This document shows, piece after piece, positions 6,316 through 11,798 of a stretch of 11,798 nucleotides of DNA. Position numbers and translations under genes: made by a program. The stretch is from Methyloligella sp. (GTDB taxonomy: Bacteria; Pseudomonadota; Alphaproteobacteria; Rhizobiales; JALUTE01), in contig JALUTE010000276.1 in the NCBI GenBank assembly GCA_027058255.1, positions 1 to 11,798 on the forward strand, given 5' to 3'. Below the pieces are notes generated by a model. It was not told the DNA's origin. It did no database searches and was given only the letters and a program-made list of their open reading frames with translations. The first letter of the stretch is position 1. Every line of letters starts with the position of its first letter.

Positions 6316-7668
6316 TTATTTGCCGTTTTCCGGAGGCAATGCGGACCAGAACCGCACCGGCTCGCCACGGGCAGGCCCCTGGATCTCGCCCTCCCACATG
6401 GCGACGTGGCCGCGAAGGAGAGTGCCGACCGGCCAGCCGGTGACCGTTCGACCCGCAAAGGGTGTCCAACCGGCACGGCTCGCGATCCAGCCATCCTCGA
6501 TGGTCCGCCGCGCGCCCAGATCCACCACGGCGAGATCCGCGTCCCAGCCGACCGCGAGCCGCCCCTTGCGCGCGATGCCGAACAGGCGCTGCGGTCCGTG
6601 GCTCGTCAGGTCCACCAGCCGCTCCAGGGAGAGCCGTCCCGCATGCACATGGTCGAGCATGACGGGAAGCAGGGTCTGCACGCCGGGCATGCCGGAAGGC
6701 GAGGCAGGATAGGCGGCGGCCTTCTCCTCGAGGGTATGGGGCGCATGGTCCGAGCCGAGCACGTCGACGACGCCGCCGGCAAGCGCCTGCCAGAGCGCCT
6801 CGCGGTGCCGGGCATCGCGGATCGGCGGGTTCATCTGCGCGCGGGTGCCGAGTTCGGCATAGGCCTCGGGCGCGGCGAGAGTGAGGTGCTGCGGCGTCAC
6901 CTCGACGCTCGCCACGTCCTTGTGCTCTGCGAGAAAGGCCATCTCCTCGGCGGTGGAGACGTGCAGCACATGCACCGGCCGGCCGGACGCCCGCGCAGCG
7001 GCCACGAGACGGCGGGTGGCGATCAGCGCCGCCTCGGCATCGCGCCAGACCGGGTGGCTCGCGGGATTGCCGGGCTCGCGCAGCCGCGCGCGCGCCTTGA
7101 GCCGCGCCTCGTCCTCGGCATGGAAGGAGGCCCGGCGCGAGATGGCCGACAGGATGCGGCGAAGGGCGGCCTCGTCGTCGACCAGAAGGTCGCCCGTCGA
7201 TGAGCCCATGAAGACCTTCACCCCGGCCGCCCCCTCCGCGCGCTCCAGGGCGGGCAGAGCCTCGACGTTCTCGCGGGTGGCGCCGACGAAAAACGCGAAA
7301 TCGCAATGCATGCGGCGGCGGGCGCGCGCCACCTTGTCGGCAAGCGCTGCCGCGTCCGTCGTGGCGGGCCGCGTATTGGGCATCTCGAACACCGCCGTCA
7401 CACCGCCCATCACGGCGGCGCGGCTGCCGGTCTCGAGGTCTTCCTTGTGGGTCGCGCCGGGCTCGCGGAAATGAACCTGGGTGTCGATGAGACCGGGCAG
7501 GACGTGGAGCCCGCGCACGTCGAGCACCTGCGCCGCACGCGCGCGGTCGAGATCGCCAATGGCGACGATGCGCCCGGCGGCAATGCCGATATCGGCCAGG
7601 CCGATGCCGTCGTGATTGACGACGGTGCCGCCCGCGAGGAGGAGATCGAATGTCCGGCTGGTCGCCAT
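6316..7668 (-). CDS. pyrC: Dihydroorotase
   Basis: A zinc amidohydrolase that cyclises carbamoyl aspartate to dihydroorotate in pyrimidine synthesis. Its 450 residues are normal for the long (class I-type) form. Visible metal and catalytic positions are His66 in DTQVHFREPG (62-71), the lysine Lys151 in GVKVFMGSSTGD that should be carboxylated, His183 in FHAEDE, His236 in HVLHVSTAEEM and Asp307 in GSDHAPHT. Substrate-side residues EMPNT (95-99) and NPPIR (280-284) are present too. The first histidine of the usual DxHxH motif is Gln64 here. As far as I recall this DTQVHFREPG version is common in alphaproteobacterial dihydroorotases, but it could mark a paralogue with altered metal content. No pyrB is adjacent. 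The ATG at 7666-7668 fits the start of the beta-sandwich strand; its ribosome binding site is weak. The gene is divergent from ygfZ. Confidence 0.9.
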   Translation of the reverse strand: MATSRTFDLLLAGGTVVNHDGIGLADIGIAAGRIVAIGDLDRARAAQVLDVRGLHVLPGLIDTQVHFREPGATHKEDLETGSRAAVMGGVTAVFEMPNTRPATTDAAALADKVARARRRMHCDFAFFVGATRENVEALPALERAEGAAGVKVFMGSSTGDLLVDDEAALRRILSAISRRASFHAEDEARLKARARLREPGNPASHPVWRDAEAALIATRRLVAAARASGRPVHVLHVSTAEEMAFLAEHKDVASVEVTPQHLTLAAPEAYAELGTRAQMNPPIRDARHREALWQALAGGVVDVLGSDHAPHTLEEKAAAYPASPSGMPGVQTLLPVMLDHVHAGRLSLERLVDLTSHGPQRLFGIARKGRLAVGWDADLAVVDLGARRTIEDGWIASRAGWTPFAGRTVTGWPVGTLLRGHVAMWEGEIQGPARGEPVRFWSALPPENGK

Positions 7669-7713
7669 GGTTGATGTCCCGCTGGCCGCACCCTGCTCTT
7701 GCGGCCCGCCGTC

Positions 7714-7742
7714 GCCTTACGTAAATCTGGCACCATATGCAA
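7714..7742 (-). promoter_or_regulatory. Putative pyrC promoter
   Basis: On the - strand TTGCAT (7742-7737) and TAAGGC (7719-7714) are separated by 17 bases, and the second hexamer lies about 45 bases before the pyrC start. The -35 element fits sigma-70 fairly well and the -10 fits poorly. The divergent ygfZ promoter must also lie in this 180-base gap, but I cannot place it. Confidence 0.3.
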
Positions 7743-7848
7743 GGGACGCGATGCACGGGGCGCGGCGGCCGCCAGTCCGGCGGGCGTCCCGCGCCACGAC
7801 ATTGCAAACCGCGGAAGAGACCGCGCAATCGGTCAGGAAGGGGCGAGC

Positions 7849-8790
7849 ATGAGCACGAGCGCTGCCAAGGCCGCGCGGCTCGAAGGGCGCGGCATCATCG
7901 CCCTCGGCGGCGAGGATGCGGAGGGCTTTCTGCAAGGATTGCTGACCAACGACGTTCAGGGCCTCGCCAGGGGCGAGGCGCGTTTCGCGGGCCTGTTGAC
8001 GCCCCAGGGCAAGATCCTGTTCGACTTCTTCCTCGTGCGCCGCGAGGACGATTGGCTGATCGACGCGCCGCTGGAGCTTGTCCCCGACCTCGTGAAGAGG
8101 CTCACCTTCTATCGCCTGCGGGCCAAGGTGGAGATCGCGGACGAGAGCACCGCCTTCGCGGTGGTCGGCCTCTGGAGCGGGGAAAGCGGGAATGGGGCGT
8201 GCGACGGCGTTCCCGAGGGCGCATGGGCCGCCGCCTTTCGCGACCCGCGCGCGGCCGGCATGGGCTGGCGCATCATCGCCCCGCGCGCCGCCTGGCCGGA
8301 CGCCTTTCGCGATGCCGGGCTCTCCATCGCCGAGGCGCGCGATTGGCAGGCGCATCGCATCGCCCTGGCCGTGCCCGAGGGCGGCACGGACTACGCCTAT
8401 GGCGAGGCCTTCCCGCACGAGGCGTGCTTCGATCAGCTCCATGGGGTGGACTTCGCCAAGGGATGCTATGTCGGCCAGGAGGTGGTCTCGCGCATGCAGC
8501 ATCGCGGCACGGCGCGCCGGCGCATCGTCGCCGTCAGGGCGCTGGAGGGCGCGCTGCCCGAGACCGGCACCGACATCACGGCGGACGGGCAGGCCATCGG
8601 CCGGCTCGGCTCGGTGAACGGCCCCATCGGCATCGCCATGGTCCGGCTGGACCGGCTTGCGCGCGCCCTCGAGGCAGGCGAGGTCCCGCGCGCCGGGAAG
8701 ACACCCCTTCTCATCCGCCGGCCGGACTGGGCCACTTTCGATGTGCCGGCCATGGAGGGGGCGGGCGAGACGGCGGCGGGGCAGCCATGA
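7849..8790 (+). CDS. ygfZ: YgfZ/GcvT-like folate-binding protein, Fe-S cluster maintenance
   Basis: The protein has 313 residues and belongs to the YgfZ/IBA57 family, which is related to the glycine-cleavage T protein, binds tetrahydrofolate and supports assembly or repair of iron-sulfur enzymes such as MiaB and others. The diagnostic motif KGCYVGQE is at 204-211 with its invariant Cys206. The N-terminal part also fits: DAEGFLQGLLTNDVQGL at 23-39 and LTPQGKILFDFFLVR at 50-64. The start at 7849 follows AGGAAGGGG (7835-7843); the frame is open 50 codons further upstream, but that part has no family similarity and would overlap the promoter region. Its stop overlaps the tag start (ATGA), so the two are translationally coupled. 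The order pyrC, ygfZ, HD hydrolase is, from memory, a recurring arrangement in Rhizobiales. Confidence 0.92.
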   Translation: MSTSAAKAARLEGRGIIALGGEDAEGFLQGLLTNDVQGLARGEARFAGLLTPQGKILFDFFLVRREDDWLIDAPLELVPDLVKRLTFYRLRAKVEIADESTAFAVVGLWSGESGNGACDGVPEGAWAAAFRDPRAAGMGWRIIAPRAAWPDAFRDAGLSIAEARDWQAHRIALAVPEGGTDYAYGEAFPHEACFDQLHGVDFAKGCYVGQEVVSRMQHRGTARRRIVAVRALEGALPETGTDITADGQAIGRLGSVNGPIGIAMVRLDRLARALEAGEVPRAGKTPLLIRRPDWATFDVPAMEGAGETAAGQP

Positions 8791-9428
8791 CGGACCGGCA
8801 CGGCGATGATGGGGCCTGCCCCTGGCCCGGCTCCGACCCGCTCTATCGCGCCTATCACGACGGCGAGTGGGGCGTGCCGGAGTGGGACGACCGGGCGCTG
8901 TTCGAGAAGCTGATCCTCGATGGCTTCCAGGCCGGGCTGTCCTGGATCACCATCCTGCGCAAGCGCGAGCGCTTCTCCGCCGCCTTCGACGGCTTCGATC
9001 CCGAGGCGATTGCGCGCTACGGCCCGCGCGACGTCGAACGCCTGATGGCGGATGCGGGCATTGTGCGCAACCGGGCCAAGATCGAGGCGACCATCGGCAA
9101 TGCGCGGGCCTGGCTCGCCATCATGGAGGCGGGGCAGGGCAGCTTCTCCGCCTTTCTGTGGGACTTCGTCGACGGCCGGCCCGTTCAGAACCGCTTTGCC
9201 CGCATGGCCGACGTGCCGGCCGAGACCGAGGTGAGCCGGGCCATGGCGAAGGCGCTCAAGGCGCGCGGTTTCCGCTTCTGCGGCCCGACCATCGTCTATG
9301 CCTTCATGCAGGCCGTCGGCATGGTGAACGATCATCTCATCGGCTGTCCGCGCCACGGGGCCTGCGCCGCGCTTGCCGGAGACGCCAGGGCTGGGGCCGA
9401 CCTCGAGCACAGTGCGAGGTCCGGCTGA
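8787..9428 (+). CDS. tag: DNA-3-methyladenine glycosylase I
   Basis: The enzyme removes 3-methyladenine from alkylated DNA and starts base-excision repair. The family features are all present in 213 residues: CPWPGSDPLYRAYHDGEWGVP from residue 11, FQAGLSWITILRKRE at 47-61, DAGIVRNRAKIEATIGNARA at 89-108 and FMQAVGMVNDHLIGC at 173-187. The zinc site is Cys11, His24, His183 and Cys187. The position of E. coli Glu38, which contacts the base, is Asp45 here; this is a conservative change. The ATG overlaps the stop of ygfZ, and its own stop overlaps the next start (TGATG), so the gene is the middle of a tight three-gene operon. A C-terminal tail of about 25 residues (after residue 187) is not part of the family core. 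Confidence 0.95.
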   Translation: MTDRHGDDGACPWPGSDPLYRAYHDGEWGVPEWDDRALFEKLILDGFQAGLSWITILRKRERFSAAFDGFDPEAIARYGPRDVERLMADAGIVRNRAKIEATIGNARAWLAIMEAGQGSFSAFLWDFVDGRPVQNRFARMADVPAETEVSRAMAKALKARGFRFCGPTIVYAFMQAVGMVNDHLIGCPRHGACAALAGDARAGADLEHSARSG

Positions 9429-10126
9429 TGAGCGAGCAAGAGGCGAGGAGGGGCGAAGCCCCGACGGGGAATAACCAAAAGGCGAGGAGGGGCGAAGCCC
9501 CGACAGGGAACGAACAAGACCGGGGAGCGGCACGGGCCTGGCAACGCATGCTGTCGGGCCGGCGGCTCGATCTCATCGACCCGGTCCCGGGGGACATCGA
9601 GATCGCCGACATCGCCCATGGCCTCGCCCGGGTGGCGCGCTGGAACGGCCAGACCCTGGGTGCGCACATCCTATCGGTGGCGCAGCACAGCCTGACCGTC
9701 GAGGAAATCGCCTGCGTGCTCGGCCCCGACTGGCCGGCGCCGTGGCGGCTCGCCGCGCTTCTGCACGATGCGCCGGAGTATGTGGTGGGAGACCTGATCA
9801 GCCCCTTCAAGGCGGTCATCGGGGAGGACTACAGAGTGACGGAGAAGCGGCTTCTCGAGGCGGTCCACATCCGTTTCGGCCTGCCGCGCCGGCTTCCCCA
9901 GGCGGTGACGGCGCGAATCAAGCAGGCGGACCGCATCGCGGCCTATTTCGAGGCGGTAGGGCTCGCCGGTTTCGACGAGGCGGAGGCCCGGGACTTCTTC
10001 GGAGAGCCCGAGGAGGTGGACGGGCCGCTCAGGGCCCGCCTCGAGGCGCTCGAGCCCTGGCCCGCGGATAAGGCGCAAGCGGCCTTTCTGGCTCGCTTCG
10101 AGCAGCTTGCAGCCGCCGTTCCATAG
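9428..10126 (+). CDS. HD-domain phosphohydrolase (YfbR-like) with a repeat-derived N-terminal extension
   Basis: The protein has 232 residues. From about residue 35 (ARAWQRMLSGRRLDLIDPVP) it follows the alphaproteobacterial HD hydrolase family related to YfbR 5'-deoxynucleotidases: RWNGQT at 71-76, AQHSL at 85-89 with His87, LLHDAPEYVVGDL at 111-123 with the His113-Asp114 pair, and KQADRIAAYFEA at 165-176 with Asp168. These make a metal site for hydrolysing a nucleotide phosphate; the exact substrate is not known. The first 34 residues are two copies of a 13-residue unit (ARRGEAPTGN...) and are not part of the fold. The ATG at 9428 overlaps the tag stop, which supports coupled translation. 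ATG at 9548 (residue 41) is an alternative but would cut the conserved RAWQR segment. Confidence 0.88.
   Translation: MSEQEARRGEAPTGNNQKARRGEAPTGNEQDRGAARAWQRMLSGRRLDLIDPVPGDIEIADIAHGLARVARWNGQTLGAHILSVAQHSLTVEEIACVLGPDWPAPWRLAALLHDAPEYVVGDLISPFKAVIGEDYRVTEKRLLEAVHIRFGLPRRLPQAVTARIKQADRIAAYFEAVGLAGFDEAEARDFFGEPEEVDGPLRARLEALEPWPADKAQAAFLARFEQLAAAVP
9441..9518 (+). repeat. Two tandem 39-bp units with internal hairpin, inside a coding region
   Basis: Copy 1 is 9441-9479 and copy 2 is 9480-9518. The first 25 bases are identical and 34 of 39 positions match overall. Each copy holds the palindrome GGGGC-GAA-GCCCC. The unit length is 13 codons, so the reading frame of the HD protein is kept and each copy encodes ARRGEAPTGN plus three residues. 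It looks like a palindromic repeat that was inserted or duplicated just after the start codon. Confidence 0.85.
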
Positions 10127-10186
10127 GCCGTCCACATGCCCCCAATGCGGGAGAGCGGCGGTTTCTCACACGTGATCGGGCGCGAA

Positions 10187-10216
10187 TTGACAGAGCACTG
10201 GCCACTGGTCTAGGGT
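10187..10216 (+). promoter_or_regulatory. Probable sigma-70-type promoter of hpf-ptsN
   Basis: TTGACA (10187-10192) is a perfect -35 hexamer and TAGGGT (10211-10216) follows after 18 bases. TAGGGT-like -10 elements are familiar from alphaproteobacterial housekeeping promoters. Transcription would begin near 10223, leaving a leader of about 150 bases before hpf. Confidence 0.55.
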
Positions 10217-10371
10217 CGCCGCACGAGCTGGTGGCGCTGGCTGGGCGATGGCAGTCATTCGCAGTGCAGCGTAAGCCTCCACCCAACGGTTCTGAAATGA
10301 TGCCGCAATAATCGAACCGAACTGGCCGCAAATGGTCAGTGTCATTTCTTGCGGAATGTTCGGGAAGGGTG

Positions 10372-10974
10372 ATGGCGATACAGATCACGGGCAAGAATAT
10401 CGATGTGGGGGGCGCGTTCCAGTCCTATGTTTCGGAGCGCATCGATCAGGTTATCGGCAAGTATGTGGACGGTGAGATAGCGGGGCATGTGCGGGTGCAG
10501 AAGGAGCGCAATTTCTTCCGCACCGATTGCTCCATAACGCTGCGCTCGGGCCTCATTTTGCAGAGCCATGGTGAATCGACCGATGCCTATGCAAGCGCCG
10601 ATGCCGCCATCGAGAAGCTGGAGAAGCGCCTCAGGCGTTACAGGCGCAGGCTCAAGAACCATCACGCGCATCACACTTCACAATCGGTGCGGGAAGAGGG
10701 CGCCCTCACGGCGGCCGACTATGTCGTCGAGGCCAGCGACGCCGACGAGGCCGGAGCTGCGGATGGCGCCCCGGTCATCATTGCGGAGACCCAGCGGGCG
10801 ATACGCGAGCTCCCCGTCAGCGATGCGGTCATGGAGATGGATCTCGCCGACCAGCCATTCCTGGTGTTTCGGAACGCCGGGCATGGTGAGATCAACATCG
10901 TCTACCGCCGCGAGGACGGGAATATTGGCTGGATCGATCCGGCGGTGACACGCGCCGGACGGGACGAGGACTGA
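10372..10974 (+). CDS. hpf: Ribosome hibernation promoting factor, long form
   Basis: The protein binds the 30S subunit in slow growth and makes inactive 100S ribosome dimers. Its 200 residues match the long form: an S30AE/RaiA-like domain at 1-100 (ITGKNIDVGGAFQSYVSERI, HVRVQKERNFFRTDCSITLRS split over 39-59, then the basic helix EKLEKRLRRYRRRLKNHHAHH) and a C-terminal dimerisation domain at about 148-190 (AVMEMDLADQPFLVFRN, INIVYRREDGNIGWIDP). A variable acidic linker joins them. I chose ATG at 10372 because family members begin just before the first strand; GGGAAGGG is at 10362-10369, close to the start. GTG at 10369 and GTG at 10339 are in-frame alternatives. ptsN follows 133 bases on. 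rpoN, which often precedes this gene, is not beside it. Confidence 0.94.
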   Translation: MAIQITGKNIDVGGAFQSYVSERIDQVIGKYVDGEIAGHVRVQKERNFFRTDCSITLRSGLILQSHGESTDAYASADAAIEKLEKRLRRYRRRLKNHHAHHTSQSVREEGALTAADYVVEASDADEAGAADGAPVIIAETQRAIRELPVSDAVMEMDLADQPFLVFRNAGHGEINIVYRREDGNIGWIDPAVTRAGRDED

Positions 10975-11003
10975 GACGACAGGCGGCCTCCGGTGCCCCC
11001 CGA

Positions 11004-11050
11004 CCGGCGCGCAGCGTGTAATCGGTGTGCCGTTCAATCCGGCGCGCAGC
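11004..11050 (+). repeat. 12-bp direct repeat upstream of ptsN
   Basis: CCGGCGCGCAGC occurs at 11004-11015 and again at 11039-11050, 35 bases apart start to start, in the gap between hpf and ptsN. It may be a regulatory direct repeat or chance in GC-rich DNA. No clear promoter is visible in this gap, so ptsN is probably read with hpf. Confidence 0.45.
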
Positions 11051-11107
11051 TTGCATGAGCCCGGCCGTTGCCTGGTTGGAAAGCCTGTCCGAGAGAGCAT
11101 GTGACCC

Positions 11108-11572
11108 ATGGACCTTGGTGACCTCATCACGCCGGACGGAATCATCCCTTCGCTCAAGGCGAAGAGCAAGAAGCAGGCCCTGCAGGAGCTCTCGATCCGT
11201 GCCGGCGAGTTGACCGGCCTCGAGAGCACGGCGATTTTCGAGACTCTCCTGCAGCGCGAGCGCCTGGGCTCCACGGGCGTCGGCCACGGCATCGCCATTC
11301 CGCATGGCAAGCTCGCCGATCTCGACCGGATCTTCAGCCTGTTCGCGCGGCTGGAGCAGCCCATCGACTTCGATGCCATCGACGATGCGCCGGTGGACCT
11401 CGTCTTCCTGCTGCTGGCCCCGGAAGGGGCGGGAGCGGACCATCTCAAGGCCCTGGCCCGCATCTCACGCCTCATGCGCGAGCCGGCGGCGATCGAGAAG
11501 CTGCGGGCCTCGCGCGACCGGGCTGCGCTCTATGCGGTGCTTACGGAGCCGCTCGCCTCGCACGCCGCCTGA
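11108..11572 (+). CDS. ptsN: Nitrogen-regulatory PTS protein EIIA-Ntr
   Basis: EIIA-Ntr is the output protein of the nitrogen phosphotransferase chain (PtsP, NPr, PtsN). It does not carry sugar but adjusts other proteins, such as potassium transport and sensor kinases, according to its phosphorylation. Its 154 residues are the family length. The phosphorylated residue is His66 in GVGHGIAIPHGK (57-68). Other family stretches are FETLLQRERLGSTG at 44-57, LFARLEQPIDFDAIDDAPVDLVFLLLAPE across 78-106, and HLKALARISRLMR at 112-124. The ATG at 11108 is the only sensible start; GAGAG near 11092 is a modest ribosome binding site. The pairing hpf-ptsN is widely conserved in Proteobacteria next to rpoN and is kept here without rpoN. 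Confidence 0.95.
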   Translation: MDLGDLITPDGIIPSLKAKSKKQALQELSIRAGELTGLESTAIFETLLQRERLGSTGVGHGIAIPHGKLADLDRIFSLFARLEQPIDFDAIDDAPVDLVFLLLAPEGAGADHLKALARISRLMREPAAIEKLRASRDRAALYAVLTEPLASHAA

Positions 11573-11677
11573 GGGCGACCATCTCGCCAGCACCGCTCGC
11601 TCTCCGCGCTCGAGCGCCGCGCACGACAAGGGCAGACAGGCCCGCGCCCGCGACGATGCGCGCGCCGCGCCAGGGCA

Positions 11678-11706
11678 TTGCACCGCGTGTGCGCCGACGC
11701 TATAAA
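11678..11706 (+). promoter_or_regulatory. Strong-looking sigma-70-type promoter at the right edge
   Basis: TTGCAC (11678-11683) and TATAAA (11701-11706) are spaced exactly 17 bases apart in GC-rich DNA. Transcription would begin near 11713. The transcribed unit runs off the window. The nearest ATG (11742) opens a frame of 19 codons to the edge but has no ribosome binding site, so a leader or small RNA is as likely as a short coding start. Confidence 0.5.
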
Positions 11707-11754
11707 CGCGGCTTCGAGCATTCTCTCATCTCGGACACTTCATGAACCCAAGCA

Positions 11755-11790
11755 CCGGTTGCGTCCGCACCCCTGGAGGGGACGCACCGG
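11755..11790 (+). other. Stable stem-loop downstream of the edge promoter
   Basis: CCGGT (11755-11759) and GCGTCC (11761-11766) pair with GGACGC (11780-11785) and ACCGG (11786-11790), giving 11 base pairs with a single bulged T at 11760. The loop contains CCCC-TGGA-GGGG, which could instead form an inner hairpin. It starts about 40 bases after the predicted transcription start. It could be part of a structured leader or a small RNA. I do not recognise a known riboswitch class. Confidence 0.4.
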
Positions 11791-11798
11791 ATCGGGGA

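Noticed and set aside
6239..7828. A 529-codon open frame on the - strand over pyrC
   Set aside because: It is an alternative frame of the dihydroorotase region with shadow composition; pyrC in its own frame has all the family motifs.
9332..9819. Repeated VGASPLLA-type peptides in - strand frames opposite the tag/HD junction
   Set aside because: They are the reverse reading of the 39-bp palindromic units, not a separate repeat protein.
10141..10371. A tRNA or known riboswitch in the hpf leader
   Set aside because: No cloverleaf, no T-loop sequence and no conserved riboswitch core could be seen.
11574..11588. GGCGA/TCGCC stem directly after the ptsN stop as a terminator
   Set aside because: Only five base pairs and no T-run; not distinguishable from chance in this composition.

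Overview
The window is GC-rich chromosomal DNA of an alphaproteobacterium, most likely a Hyphomicrobiales (Rhizobiales)-type lineage. The evidence is a long-form hpf followed by ptsN, an ArsR-methyltransferase fusion regulator next to metF and a MetH module, a dihydroorotase with the DTQVHFREPG signature, and heavy C/G third-position codon use on both strands. It reads as core metabolism and housekeeping with a few odd pieces. I see no phage, transposase, CRISPR array, rRNA or tRNA.

Left part (25-4329, + strand): a membrane-anchored protein of unknown function comes first, perhaps cut by the window edge. A 362-base gap follows, holding a perfect 12-bp-arm palindrome and an AT-rich 18-bp operator-like palindrome. 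Then comes a methionine-cycle operon: an ArsR-type HTH fused to a SAM-dependent methyltransferase domain (the SahR-like architecture), metF, and a stand-alone homocysteine-binding module of cobalamin-dependent methionine synthase. MetF makes 5-methyltetrahydrofolate and the MetH module would pass its methyl group to homocysteine. The pterin, B12 and reactivation modules of MetH are absent, so they must be encoded elsewhere.

Middle (4468-7668): a 93-residue secreted protein on the + strand converges with a 379-residue exported, probably outer-membrane beta-barrel protein on the - strand; a shared 8-bp hairpin terminator lies between them. Further right, also on the - strand, is a dihydroorotase of pyrimidine synthesis.

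Right part (7849-11572, + strand): ygfZ, tag (3-methyladenine DNA glycosylase I) and an HD-domain phosphohydrolase form a translationally coupled operon with overlapping stop/start codons, divergent from pyrC. The HD protein has an N-terminal extension made of two in-frame copies of a 39-bp unit, each with a GGGGC-GAA-GCCCC hairpin; this looks like a mobile palindromic repeat that entered the coding region. hpf (ribosome hibernation) and ptsN (EIIA-Ntr) follow behind a good sigma-70-type promoter, without rpoN beside them. The last 120 bases hold another strong-looking promoter and a stable hairpin whose gene lies outside the window.

Nothing here is clearly a new system. The best leads are the in-frame palindromic repeats, the separated MetH module with its SahR-like control, the unassigned secreted/outer-membrane convergent pair, and the promoter plus hairpin at the right edge.
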